Origin: Sycon ciliatum | Taxonomy: Eukaryota; Porifera; Calcarea; Leucosolenida; Sycettidae | Reading direction: 5' to 3' | Assembly (NCBI RefSeq): GCF_964019385.1 | Contig: NC_088644.1 | Span: 38,322,854 to 38,386,853 of the forward strand | Length of the DNA stretch: 64,000 nucleotides | Shown here: one piece after another, positions 1 through 56,477 of the stretch | Layout: each line of letters begins with the position of its first letter | How positions within the stretch are numbered: the first letter of the stretch is position 1 | Notes under the pieces: model-generated | The model's input: only the letters and a program-made list of their open reading frames with translations | Databases searched by the model: none | What the model was told of the DNA's origin: nothing | Made by a program: the position numbers and the translations under genes

Positions 1-228
1 TGTGCTTGCATGGCCTTGACAATACTGGCAGTCTTCTAGATCCATCTATGAACGCTTCAATTGTATCTAAAAAGTCCTTGTATTACTATTAGGTGCTTTG
101 AGCTGCCTATACTTATTGCTCAAATTAGTGAAGAATTTGCTTCCTATCACTCCCAATGTTGGAATGTGCAGCAATAAGATTTGTTGCTAGCCGTTTGTTT
201 TGTGGTTGCCGTGAGCATCACCGCCACA

Positions 229-313
229 GTAGTGGAGGCAACACTGAATGATGGGGTTATTCCCATCATGGGAACACCATCCGCACAGAGGTTTATTAAC
301 ATCTCTATGTAAT
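229..313 (+). CDS. Candidate upstream usherin exon (uncertain)
   Basis: A short open stretch reads EATLNDGVIPIMGTPSAQRF and looks protein-like, lying just upstream of the first firm usherin exon. A possible acceptor (cacag) precedes it, and weak donors follow near 281-284 and 310-311. Two choices would give the phase needed by the next exon. I cannot match it with confidence to the laminin N-terminal domain, so the exact limits are a guess. The remainder of 1-496 shows only a poly-C tract (369-382) and no other feature. Confidence 0.25.
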
Positions 314-496
314 CAAGTGGTGTGCTTCACTGTCCGAAGAGTGCTCAATACCCATGTGGGGCAGAGCCTCCCCCCCCCCCCCTCCAGTGCCTGATGATCG
401 TAGTAATACGTGAAACTCAGAGTTGTGACACAGCTTCCAATCTCTCTTCTGTATTTAACATCTCTAATATCTCTACATGCATGTCCTTGATTGCAG

Positions 497-38496
<38,000 letters not shown>

Positions 38497-38985
38497 CCAC
38501 AGAGTACACTGTAGATGGGCCTACCAGCGGAGCTGCTGGCATCTTGACGTAAATCTCTCCTAGACCCACAAAACCGTTACACTTCGTCAAGCTCTTCCAT
38601 AAGCAGCTTGTCTCATTCTTGAGAGCGGCGACAATCTGAACATGCTTATGACCGTTGTGTGGACACTTACAGTGAAGGTGGTGCGCCTTCGTGACTGGTG
38701 GAAATCATTTCTATCAGTTTGATTAGGCTTCTTTCTTTTTCATTCTTGCAACCCCCGCCCGCTTCAGTTTTATTCATGCCTCTCCCTGAGCTTCCTGCAC
38801 ACACTGCAGCGGTGTAAGTCGTTGTTGAAATGCCGCTTTGTTAGTCACGTGCGTTCCTGTACGATGTTGAGACCCTTGAACTATGTACATGACTGTACAT
38901 GCATATTATGACTTGGTGTAAATTATTCGCAGTGCTATCAAAACTATTTTTGAAGTTAATAAAATACCGGACACAATTACTTTAG
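38497..38985 (+). terminator. Usherin 3' untranslated region with polyadenylation signal
   Basis: An AATAAA hexamer lies at 38,958-38,963, about 460 bases after the stop codon and in plain AT-rich sequence. No other good hexamer lies between the stop and this point. The exact cleavage site is not visible. Confidence 0.55.
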
Positions 38986-39210
38986 TTTTGAAATAATTGG
39001 ATCTGCATTCATCTAAACCCTGTTTCCGAGCACAGGAAGCGAGCACGTATCTAAAAATGACCGGTTGCAACCACAACTCCTGGCCCAAGCCAGGCAGGGA
39101 GTCTTGAAAGCGACCCGTGATTTCTAACCCACGTGTTACCATGATTGCCATGCCATTGGATTGCCATGACATTGGCGTCTTCCCAAGGTCGCCCACAATC
39201 CACATGCATA

Positions 39211-39356
39211 GTCGGTCAGTGCACTAGTACTAGTACAGTACAGACTTGCTAGTACTAGTACTTAGTAGATCTACCAAGTCGAGTATGCCCCCTTATTTTA
39301 ATTTTACTCTTACCAGTACTAGTACTAGTGACTAGTACTACTGAGTAGATCTAGAT
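39211..39356. repeat. Cluster of palindromic AGTACTAGTACT strings
   Basis: ACTAGTACTAGTA-type strings occur on both sides of a short AT-rich centre (39,285-39,310), with AGTAGATCTA at each side. It can fold back on itself. It lies between the usherin 3' end and the next gene; the rest of 38,986-39,993 shows no clear feature and must hold the next gene's promoter. Confidence 0.6.
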
Positions 39357-39993
39357 TCAATGACACTTCGCGGGTAAGAGACCACGCGATCACACAGTTG
39401 CTCACGTGGTCAACCGTGGTCAGCTGCAGTCTGTAGACTGTGTAGTGTAGCGCCGGCATATGGCATCTCTCAAACTGAGTTCATAATAATTCCTGATTAC
39501 GCTCTGATATCGAGGGGAGAGTCCAAATCAGGACTCGGCCAGGCCCCTGGCCCTGCCAAAGTGCCATGGCATGATCATACACTGCAGTACTCGCTTATCC
39601 ATTATTATTGACCATAGACACTACTATGCTTCCAAGTATTACTATTAGTATTACAAGTTGACACCGAGGGCTTTACTTGTCCGTCACCGGTCACCATTCA
39701 CCAACCAAAAACCTTGCAGAAGAGGTGAGGCAGCGCGTCTGTACTGTGCTGCGCCGATGGTAGCCTGTCAAGTGTCAGCAAACAGACTCAGCTCGTGTCA
39801 AGTGCAGTGCATGCTAAAATTATTACAAACAATAAACGCACAGAAGATAGGAGAGATCTAGCCTGGGCACTTTCTGGTGCATGACGGTACACGCACACGC
39901 CGAGCTACAAGAGTTCAAAGTCTAGGTAACTTGATCTGCTTCTCTCTAAGTAAGTTAGTTAGTTCTGGTGGAGCTATTCGCTGAGCGGACGAA

Positions 39994-47378
<7,385 letters not shown>

Positions 47379-49136
47379 ATGGCATTTGCCCTCACCTTGT
47401 TCGCTGTACTGGCGGTTGTGACGGTAACAGAAGTACTGGGCTTTGCTTCCTATCGCTCACGAATCCCTAACGGATTCGCTGTTCAACATCCCTGTGATGC
47501 CAACAAAGTCTGGTCGGGCGTGGGGCACAACAGTGATCAAGGCGGCGACGCTCGCAACCCGTTCGGATTGGACTTCCAGGCGACAGGCCACGCCTGGACC
47601 GACAGTCTCTGCCGTGCCGATTCCGATAAGGACGGACTGACCAATGGGCAAGAGTTGGGCGATCCCGACTGCAAGTGGCAGCCTGGGCAATCTGCACAGC
47701 GCTCCACCAACATCACGCATCCAGGGTTTGATTCCAGCCGGGTAGACTGTACGCGATTCTTCAAGCGCTGCAAGGCATTCGACGCCCCGGGCGTGAAGTA
47801 CTTTGACCTACGCGCTGCGAACGGTTCTGAAGACACCATAGTGCCCGCCAAGGAAACTACGTACTATAACATGAACTTCGAGTTGCCTGCAGATCGCCAG
47901 TATCATGCAGTTGGATTTGCACCGATCCTGGACAACGTCAACGTTATCCACCACTTCCTCGTCTACAGCTGTGATAGGCCTCGTCCAACCGGCAAAGGCT
48001 TCGAGGCGTTCAGCAACCATGAAGACTGCCAGAGACTTGTCTACGGATGGTCATTCGGAATGGGCGATGAGTGCTTCCCCATGGACACTGGAGTCCCATT
48101 CGGCGGGAAACATCCACGATATGTTCAACTACAGCTCCACTGGACTAACAGGAACAAGGTTGCCGGCTATCGCGACATGTCCGGTGTTCGAATGTACTAC
48201 ACCAGCAAACCGAGGAAGTACGATCTGGGCTTCATCTCCGTGGGGCAGCTGAATCTCAACATCCCGTCGCAACAGCCGGCTGTGGAGGCGTCCTTCGGCT
48301 GTAGCAGCGGCTGCACCAAGACACTACTGGACCAGGGACCCGTGAAGCTTATCACCGGTGCGCCACACATGCACTTCCTGGGAAAGTCCATGCTCGTAGA
48401 CCTGATCAAGCCCACTGGGCACCGCCAACGGATCCTGAATGACAAAGTTTACAACTATAACGCCCCGGCTACGTACGACTACCCCTCGCCGAACTATATC
48501 GACTTGGAGGCTGGCGACAAACTCGTAGGATCGTGCACCTTCAATAGTATGGAGCGGAACGACTCCACATACTGGGGATACGGATCGTATGATGAAATGT
48601 GTTTCGGATTCTTTCGATACTACCCCAGTCGCGGAGCTCTGAACTGCTATCAGTACGGCGAGAACGATCTCTGCTACGACACGACAACCGTGGACGGTCC
48701 TCGCTGCAGTCTTTTCCATTACTTCGAGAACATTACCGTCACCGTCAACAACGCCATGCACGCGTGCAGTGACGTCATGCATGCCGCCGCCGCCGAACAA
48801 GCGAAGCAGGCGCAAGACCAACCGACCGGCAGCGGGGGCACAGCGACTACTCGGAATGCTCGTCCGGTGTGCACGTCTCAGTGCCTGGCGCAAGTGTCAC
48901 GCATCCTAAAGGCGCACAGAGACCCATGCCAGAAGACCAGGCATCGCAAGGAGTGGAAGCTGCTGGACAGCCTCGTGTCGCAGAGGACATCCACCCTGGA
49001 TGACGTGGTCAGCCATTGCCAAACAGTCGGTATGGTTGAGGAGGAGGTACAACAGCTGAACAGTGGTTCTAGCACCCTCCTCACGAGCTGTCCACTGTTT
49101 ATCATAATGGCATCACTCCGCTTGTTGATTGTCTAG
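47379..49136 (+). CDS. Temptin-domain copper monooxygenase (DBH/MOXD-like), single exon
   Basis: 585 residues. ATG in good context (gccATGG) opens a signal peptide of about 21 residues. Residues about 22-105 match temptin-type proteins (YRSRIPNGFAVQHPC, GGDARNPFGLDF, then a calcium-loop-like DSDKDGLTNGQELGDP). Residues about 140-440 are the two-part copper type II, ascorbate-dependent monooxygenase fold. The copper A ligands are His191, His192 (NVIHHFLVYSC) and His254 (LQLHW). The copper B ligands are His330, His332 (APHMHFLGKS) and Met407 (YDEMCFGFF). Such enzymes hydroxylate an aliphatic or benzylic carbon in the secretory pathway; the substrate is unknown. The C-terminus is hydrophobic (LLTSCPLFIIMASLRLLIV), so a GPI or membrane anchor is possible. 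No intron interrupts it, unlike vertebrate MOXD1. A TATA-like TATAATTATT lies at about 47,309. Confidence 0.9.
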   Translation: MAFALTLFAVLAVVTVTEVLGFASYRSRIPNGFAVQHPCDANKVWSGVGHNSDQGGDARNPFGLDFQATGHAWTDSLCRADSDKDGLTNGQELGDPDCKWQPGQSAQRSTNITHPGFDSSRVDCTRFFKRCKAFDAPGVKYFDLRAANGSEDTIVPAKETTYYNMNFELPADRQYHAVGFAPILDNVNVIHHFLVYSCDRPRPTGKGFEAFSNHEDCQRLVYGWSFGMGDECFPMDTGVPFGGKHPRYVQLQLHWTNRNKVAGYRDMSGVRMYYTSKPRKYDLGFISVGQLNLNIPSQQPAVEASFGCSSGCTKTLLDQGPVKLITGAPHMHFLGKSMLVDLIKPTGHRQRILNDKVYNYNAPATYDYPSPNYIDLEAGDKLVGSCTFNSMERNDSTYWGYGSYDEMCFGFFRYYPSRGALNCYQYGENDLCYDTTTVDGPRCSLFHYFENITVTVNNAMHACSDVMHAAAAEQAKQAQDQPTGSGGTATTRNARPVCTSQCLAQVSRILKAHRDPCQKTRHRKEWKLLDSLVSQRTSTLDDVVSHCQTVGMVEEEVQQLNSGSSTLLTSCPLFIIMASLRLLIV

Positions 49137-50129
49137 CACTATGATCTAAACCCTGGACTAGTTCACTGAAAAGTGTTGTTTGAGGAAGTCTTATTTCTTC
49201 CATGTTGCTACTTGATGATTCTAACGTTATCGGCATTATGCTGTTTTCACTTGTCTCTCGTTTCTTCAGCTACATGTACGTTACATCATTGGTGCGTTTG
49301 TCTTCTGTCCACATGGTCAGCGGAACCTCTCCGTAATATGATGGGCGTTGACGTACAATGCATATCCCTTGAAGCTACATGTGGCGTTATACTGCTATGA
49401 GTATGCCCGTGTGAGCTATATCTTTCCATACATCCCTTCATTATTTGCAACATAACTAATGGTCATCTGAAACTTCTTCTTGATTTCCGTCGTAATAATT
49501 TGTTTCCATCCAAGCACGCAGTGGCCTAAGGATTCGCTTCTGCTTCAAATTCTATTCGGTCTTCGATTATTATTCATGCACCGATCACGCTGACTAAGTT
49601 ATCGGATTTGTATAAATACCAGCTTTTGTTCTGGGAGAACAATATTGTCAGAAACCACCAAGATTGAAGTGTACATGGCTCAGTTGCTACACTTATGGTC
49701 AGGGGTGGTCTTGAAGACAGGCGTGGGATGTGACCATGGTGACTTGCCACCAGCGAAACGTACTCATTAAATTTTGGTTGTTCAACTGTTGAGTGTTGTG
49801 TTTCTCAAGTGCTATAATTATATTATTATGACTCTAGACAGTTGTCAAAAAGCCTACGGAGACGGTCCTAAGGCTGCATAGTGTTCTATGACCAGTGGAC
49901 AGAGCCAGTAATACAATGATCACACCGCAATTTCACAACCAAGTTCTTTTCCGCCGTTACTCAGAGTTTCGTGTGAAACACTCATCAGACAGCATGACCA
50001 AGACTAGCATTCACTAGAATATATACGGAGGGTCTTGAGAAAAGAGGGCAGAGGTGATGGAGTTACAACATTTCAATAGCGCGAGGAAAAGGATGTGGCA
50101 AAAATTGGCGTCATTATAAAAGAAAAAAG
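49137..50129. other. Intergenic region after the monooxygenase gene
   Basis: AT-rich sequence with TATAAATA (49,611) and ATTAAA (49,768). The latter could be a polyadenylation signal. No coding frame is convincing. Confidence 0.5.
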
Positions 50130-50144
50130 ATGTTATGTTACATA

Positions 50145-50311
50145 AAATTTTCACGGTTCGCGTGAGACTCGACTGGAAGCCGGGCTTTCCGCATCCGTAG
50201 GAACGCCACCACCCTTCAAGGATCAAGGCGCAGATGCAGCTCCTAATTACCTAAAGCGGTGGGAGGTGAGTAGATCAGCTCACCAGCAAGTGGTCAAAGA
50301 CCGAAAATCCC
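50145..50311 (-). mobile_element. SINE-like insertion with 15-bp target duplication
   Basis: Perfect 15-bp direct repeats ATGTTATGTTACATA (50,130-50,144; 50,312-50,326) flank a 167-bp body that is the inverted counterpart of 3,335-3,497. A duplication of this length is typical of LINE-driven (target-primed) retrotransposition of a SINE. It contains TAGATCAGCTCACC, which resembles a tRNA box A region. Confidence 0.85.
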
Positions 50312-50529
50312 ATGTTATGTTACATACCAAAGGGTTAAAAGTACACGGCTGTATAGGGTATAGAGCCATAGGGTAGAGGAATAGTGCGATGCTATACATG
50401 TAGCACACACACTACTCTATAGAATCTGATAGTATAGTGCTCAATTACATGGCAACACAGCAGTACAGGTTATGACTGACACTCTATATTTATGAGTCTA
50501 ATCCGACTGGATCCTATTGAGTCGACTTG

Positions 50530-50729
50530 NNNNNNNNNNNNNNNNNNNNNNNNNNNNNNNNNNNNNNNNNNNNNNNNNNNNNNNNNNNNNNNNNNNNNNN
50601 NNNNNNNNNNNNNNNNNNNNNNNNNNNNNNNNNNNNNNNNNNNNNNNNNNNNNNNNNNNNNNNNNNNNNNNNNNNNNNNNNNNNNNNNNNNNNNNNNNNN
50701 NNNNNNNNNNNNNNNNNNNNNNNNNNNNN
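50530..50729. other. Assembly gap (200 N)
   Basis: A run of exactly 200 N, likely a fixed-length placeholder. Open frames crossing it are not real. Confidence 1.
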
Positions 50730-51293
50730 TCCACTGTACAGAGTCCAAACTTGGAATCAACTGTGAGCTCAAAGTTTTGATGGACATCACTCCCTGTATA
50801 GAGTCCAGCCAATTGGCTTCACCCCTATATAGAGTCCATTGGTCCAAAATCAACTGTACGGAGTCCAAACTTTGAAATCAACTATAAGGATTCTTTATGT
50901 GGACAACACCCCTGTATAAAGTCCAGCCAATTAGGCATCCCCTATCCAGAGTTCGAAATTAGACATAGGATCTGCTGTAAGCAGTGAATATTGACCAGAA
51001 AACGGCCTCTCCCTTTAATCCTTTACATCATTCACTTCTCAAGATAAAAAAATATGTATTGAGGCGCCACTGCAGCCACTTCATTACATGAAAAACCCTA
51101 CAAACACCATCCTCAAATCAAGTAGTCTCTTCGCAGACGCTGCAAATTACAACATCTCAATCATTTAGTGTTGCCAAATTATTGTGCACGCACACACCCA
51201 CACAACGCCAAGAAAATAACTAGAAAAAACCAAGAATCGAAAGAGAATAGTGGAGAGCCCAGGATTAATTATTTGTTTTCAAATTATTGTGCG

Positions 51294-51337
<44 letters not shown>

Positions 51338-51578
51338 TATACAACGCCAAGAAAACACCAAGAAAAGAGTAGAGACACAATACACACGCAACTCCAACAG
51401 CCATGCAAACGTCCACCCATTTACATGTAAAGTCAAGAGGGATAACAAATAATTATACGAAACTAATGCGTACGGGGACGGGTACACGCACGTTTACATA
51501 CACGTAGTAGTGTAAGAGAGTAACATAGTGCAGTGGTCAGCATAATACTAGCACATGCTGAGAGTGCAATAGCAAGCT

Positions 51579-51648
51579 TCACCATTGCTCATGGCCATGC
51601 AAATGTTCAGCAGCAATCAGTTCCGCAAGCTTCTGAAGATCAGCACAC
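51579..51648 (-). CDS. Possible orphan last exon on the minus strand
   Basis: On the minus strand, acceptor ttgttgcag is followed by a frame CADLQKLAELIAAEHLHGHE then QW and a stop. It looks helical and protein-like. A candidate upstream exon with a gtaagg donor near 52,442 (HRVKRLSNYMAGR or LPVPPCQKAVQLHGRTMTE, depending on frame) does not join to it without a stop, so no gene model can be built. Confidence 0.25.
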
Positions 51649-52508
51649 CTGCAACAAATAGATAGCACAAGGAGACGTTTATTACCGTAATGATGCATGG
51701 GAGCACACAACTACCAAGTTCTCAACGAATGTGATGCTCAATGAAAATCAATCCACTCAAAGACCTGTGAACAGGTGATGGTGGGGACAATAATCTATTA
51801 GTAATACGAGGAATAAGATCGTTTGTGCACACTCAAGACGCACAGACACACCAACATACATGTAGTGTACACAGTGTTTCACTTCACTGCAACTAAATTG
51901 AAATGAGATGATTTGAACAATCTGTACAGCGTTGCTGTCAGTCAGTCTTCCCCAAGATGGAAATGCAATGATTTGTTGTCACGAGGCAGTTTCACTGACA
52001 CAATGTCATGTTGGTGACATCAAAACGGTTACTTCAGGGAATACGAGTATTAGCTTGAGAAGCTTTTTTTGTCATTGGCATACAAGCAATCCTCCTAGTC
52101 CTACTACTACTACTAGTACACTGGCACTGCGTTTGTGGATCCCATTGTATTTGACATCATACTACAGGAAGAGTGTCGTGGAGTTCACATAATTATCACA
52201 GGGATAAACTTGAATACATTTCTCATGAAATAAAATAATAATTGATGATAGCTAGACGATCATATACGATTGATGCAAAGTCCTTGCAGTCCTTGAGGAC
52301 TATTACGAAGTGGTTGATTACTTTTAGGGCATTCATTCAAGCAACATCAAACAAACGCGATACGCTCCTTGAAAATGGAAAAAAATATTCAAGCATAACG
52401 ACAGAACAGCAGACCAATCGAAACGAGTAAAAGCTTCCTTACCTCAGTCATCGTCCTGCCATGTAGTTGGACAGCCTTTTGACACGGTGGTACAGGCAGC
52501 TCTTGTCC

Positions 52509-52800
52509 AATCAAACAGGGGTATCCTTGTGGCGTCGAACGAAAGAGAGTGTCAGTGTATCTGACTCGTCAGATTGCAACTGTGCTGAACTTTTCTCTTT
52601 CTCCGCTTTCTGCTTTCATCCCTCGCTCTGATGAAACCGTTCAAACGTCTTACTGGCAGCAATGGCCAGCCAATCAGGGGATCCTTGTGGCGTCACGAAA
52701 GAGAGCGTCAGTGTACCTGACTCGTCAGATTTGAACTGTGCTGAACTTTTCTCGTTCTGCAATTTCTGCTTTCATCCCGCGCACTGATGAAACGTCTTCA
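52509..52800 (+). repeat. Tandem duplication, period about 162 bp
   Basis: Two units share AATCA(AACA)GGGGNATCCTTGTGGCGTC-type starts, CGAAAGAGAG(T/C)GTCAGTGT, CTGACTCGTCAGATT and CTGTGCTGAACTTTTCTC. The second begins near 52,671. Confidence 0.8.
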
Positions 52801-53829
52801 GAGAACCACAAGACGCTTTCCAGATTTGATTTTGAACGTCTCCTTATCCTCCTTGGTTACCTCGAGACAGACTACTGTCAGCAACTGCACAGCAGAATTG
52901 GCAGCCATGGCTGAAGTGAAGAAAGGAATGCGCTGCCACGAGGCAAGCAAAACTGAAAATGTTTTTGTTCTCTTTCGGGCACAACACACAGGACGGCGTG
53001 ACTGGATAAACTGGACTCCTGGACTGTGAATAGGGGACTTGTAGAAAAAGTGTACTCCTTATAGGGGATTGCGCGGCAGGATGAAGCTGATCAAAACTGA
53101 GTGGACTCCTGGACTCTGTATAGTGGATTTTGGACCAATGGACTCTATATAGGGTGCTGGACATCATATAGTGCATGGACTCTATACTGAGTCCTACATA
53201 TACTATGAAGAGAATTTCAAAAAGTATGTTTCGCGGAGCGATCGCTCAACCTACGTCATTCAAACTTTGCAGGATGGTTCAGACGTACATGCTAGGCATG
53301 GAACTACAGGCGATGATGCCATAGCTGACACACAGAGTAACACACACAGCAGATTCGTGTGCACAGATACTAAATTAGTGGACGTCGTCATCTTCTTCCC
53401 GCTGATCTCGAATGTACTATGACGTGCTATTTCGCCTGACGGAGTGGGTAGATGTGCGCATCTCAAAGACCTAGAGCTGGTAAAGGTCAGTCGGTGGCTA
53501 GAGTCTTCTCGATAACTAGCACGGGGGTACATAATGGAATGCCCCCTACCCCAAATGCTGCCGCACTGTCATTTACAACACTGCATGTTTGCCTGACTGA
53601 ACGAAGTGTTTCAATGTGTACCTTTTAATTATCTCGGATAATGAGCCAGTAATAAGTGTAAAATGGAAGCAGAAAGCACAAGGAAACGAGTTATGAAGCA
53701 ACTATCCACGACTGTATAGCCTATGTAGCCTATGTAGCTTGTCGACTAATTAATTTCATTTTATTCATGGTTTTCACCATCCCATGCACACTGGTCCTCC
53801 TCTATGCTGTTCTTGTGTGTGTATTGCAG

Positions 53830-54969
53830 CCCCTAGTTCCTTGCGCTCCCCGAGCATCACCGCAGTAGGTTCTCGCAATGCTAGTGTGTCGTGGACATTG
53901 CCCGATCAGCCTAATGGCAACCTGTCAGCGTTGATCGTGTGGGTCAACGGACGGGAAGCGCTCCGCTCCAGCAATCCTCTGATCTTTGTATCTCAGCTGA
54001 TGCCGCTGGAACCCTACACGGTGTACAGTGTACGGGTGGAGTACTGCACGGCCGCTGGCTGTGCAATCAGCGCCAACGACACCATGTTCACCACTCTGGC
54101 AGCTGCACCAGCAGGTGTGGCGCCACCCACGGTCTCGGCGCTGGGGGATTCAAGCATTGAGATGGTGTGGACTGCCCCGACACAGGAAAATGGCATCATA
54201 TCAGGATATGACATACTATCTGGTCATACACTTCCGTACACCGTTCTCCGTCAAGTGCCTGCGATCAACAGAAGAGTGGTAATTGACCAACTCAAGCCAG
54301 CCACTTTATACATGATTCGTGTGAGAGCGACGAATCAAGCCGGCTCCACAGCCAGCATCGCAGCCTCTGTCACAACGTTGGAGGGAGCTCCGGCGGGGAT
54401 TTCCCCTCCTTCTTCGCTGGGCATCAGGTCACGAAACATAACACTCGCCTGGCAGCCACCTGCTATTCCGAATGGAGTCATCATCCGATATCGGGTCATT
54501 GCAGACGGCAGAGCAGTGCTAACTGTGACAGCGGGCATGCCGCGAATGGCAACCGTCGACAACTTGACGCCATTCACCAATTATTCCTACTCGATCGAAG
54601 CGTGCACAGCTCGCCTGTGTGCAACTGGCACAGAGCATACTGTTCGGACCCTGGAGGACGTCCCAGCCGGTCTTCAACCTCCGCGCCTGACTGTTTTATC
54701 CAGTACTGTAGTGCAGGCAAGCTGGCAGGAGCCAGTCAACAAGAATGGACGCATACGCTACACACTGTTTATCCATGGACCAACCAACTATAGCAATGGC
54801 GTGCCAATGAATACAACTCAAGTACTATCTGGTATTGCCGAAAGTGAACAAGTATACAATATCACCAATGTTCTGCCGTTCCAACACTATTACGGTGTAG
54901 TTCAAGCTTCCACTGTAGCAGGAGGCATCAACAGTAGCCTTAGCCCAACCATTAGAACCCTTCAGGATG
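53830..54969 (+). CDS. USH2A-like: Usherin exon 10 (copy B): four FN3 repeats
   Basis: Same length (1,140 nt), phase, acceptor (attgcag) and donor (gtaagt) as copy A, and no stop. About 27 of the 44 differences seen by eye change the amino acid, for example YQLMPLEPYM/SQLMPLEPYT and ISNLLPFQHYSAV/ITNVLPFQHYYGV. PNG motifs and core Trp residues are kept. Confidence 0.85.
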
Positions 54970-55251
54970 GTAAGTTGTTCTTCTTTTGTTTAATTAAAGC
55001 AAGCTGTTTCAGAAATAGGTCAACTTTGCCTGTAAACATTGCTTCTATACCATTGTGTGTGGGTATAGTGCCTTGGTTGTCTTACGCATAACTGACTTGG
55101 CTAATAGTAGTACAGCCTATGGGATGTCTTGAAGCTGCAGGATACATTACTTCTACAGTAGTAAAGACACACCGTTTACTGTCGGTGTATGGCACGCTGT
55201 TCTCACTCCTGCCAATCTGTGTGCCTGTTTTCTCCACCACCCCCTGTACAG

Positions 55252-55539
55252 CTCCTACAGGTATTGGCAATGTCACGCTGAACGTGACGAGCTCAACCAG
55301 CCTGCAAGCATCGTGGACGAACCCGGCACGCATCAACGGCATCATAACACAGTTTGCACTGCTGCTGGAGGACCTGACACGTAGCAGAGCTGTGCCGTCG
55401 GTGATACTCAACTCCAGCATGTACACGGCAACTGTAGCCAGCCTGCTGCCCTACACTACGTACAGCGTGCAGCTACGTGTCAGCACTGGCGGTGGAGTGG
55501 CTAGTGGCTCTAAGGCGACTGCCAGAACGCTGGAAGATG
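55252..55539 (+). CDS. USH2A-like: Usherin exon 11 (copy B): FN3 repeat
   Basis: 288 nt, identical splice sites and phase to copy A. About six base differences were seen by eye, five of them replacements (such as ARMLEDG to ARTLEDG). Confidence 0.85.
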
Positions 55540-55891
55540 GTACGTTCACTTCGTACTTGTGACATCTCATCTGGTTGACTGTACCACTCTTTACTCGTTC
55601 ATAATGATACCTGCGAAGTTTTCCAACTTACGTGGATATGCACTCATATTTTTCTTCACGTCAATAGCCACTCAAATTGAGAAGAGAATGCAGGAGCGCT
55701 GATAGTGAACGGGCCTACAATGGTCGTGACATGGCTTGTACACACTCCGACAGGTATTCCTTTGCATTCTGAAAAATTCATTGTTGCCAGCTCTTACCAG
55801 ACGATCTCCAGCTCTCACCAGACGATCTCTTCCTTATTGTCTGTCTGCGTATGTGCGTGTGTGTACGTGCGTGTGTTTGTGTGACTTGTAG

Positions 55892-56185
55892 TTCCGTCTA
55901 GTTTACTTGCTCCCACTTCGACCAATGTCACATCTAGAGGCTTTGACTTGCTGTGGCCAGAGCCAGATTTTCCCAACGGCAGGATTCTCCGCTATGAAGT
56001 CTTCCTGGACGGTCCACAGGGTGTGCGCCGCTTCACCACTGCACCGCAAGCGCGGGCGTACCGTCTTGACGGCTCCGCTGGAATAGGACTCTTGCCGTTC
56101 ACGTCATACTCGGTGTGGCTGTCAGCCTGCACAGCGGTCGGCTGTGGGAGAAGCCCGTCAGTTGCCGTGGCTACATCGCAGGACT
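55892..56185 (+). CDS. USH2A-like: Usherin exon 12 (copy B): FN3 repeat
   Basis: 294 nt, same splice sites and phase as copy A. The protein is nearly identical (FTTYSVW to FTSYSVW). Confidence 0.85.
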
Positions 56186-56477
56186 GTGAGTGGTCAGACG
56201 CAGTGTTCAAAATGTGTGCACCACTTGTACTATGGTGGATTGATTTGTACAGCATTAGAGACACGGGGAAAGTATTCATGACCAAAGGCTAACTCAACAC
56301 ATTGTGCGTACATGATGCTAGGGTAACTTGTGCATGCCTTCAATGGCAGCAATCTTAAAATTATACTTATCATTCATTTCGGATATTTTTGGTGGGGCAA
56401 GCCTTTTCATTCAGACTCTTTGTGTTTAGCATTTTCCTGTAATCATGGATAACTAAAGGAAGGACAACATTGACAAT

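Larger units (their letters stand above)
50730..53200. repeat. Region edged by inverted GAGTCC-rich arrays, probable mobile element
   Basis: Left edge (50,730-50,950) repeats (T/A)GTA(T/C)AGAGTCCA-like strings four or more times. The right edge (53,000-53,195) repeats the inverse form, TGGACTC(C/T)..TATAG, four or more times. Between them lie a diverged tandem pair at 51,165-51,365, an AC microsatellite (51,298-51,332) and a tandem duplication at 52,509-52,800. No transposase was recognised and the true ends are unclear, the left one being lost in or before the N gap. Confidence 0.5.

Noticed and set aside
50470..50875. Open frames crossing the N run
   Set aside because: They exist only because N cannot encode stops.
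53171..53422. Plus-strand 83-codon frame with an acceptor-like ctttgcag before GATGGTTCAGAC
   Set aside because: It looks mildly coding, but there is no donor, partner exon or recognisable family, and it is next to a repeat array.
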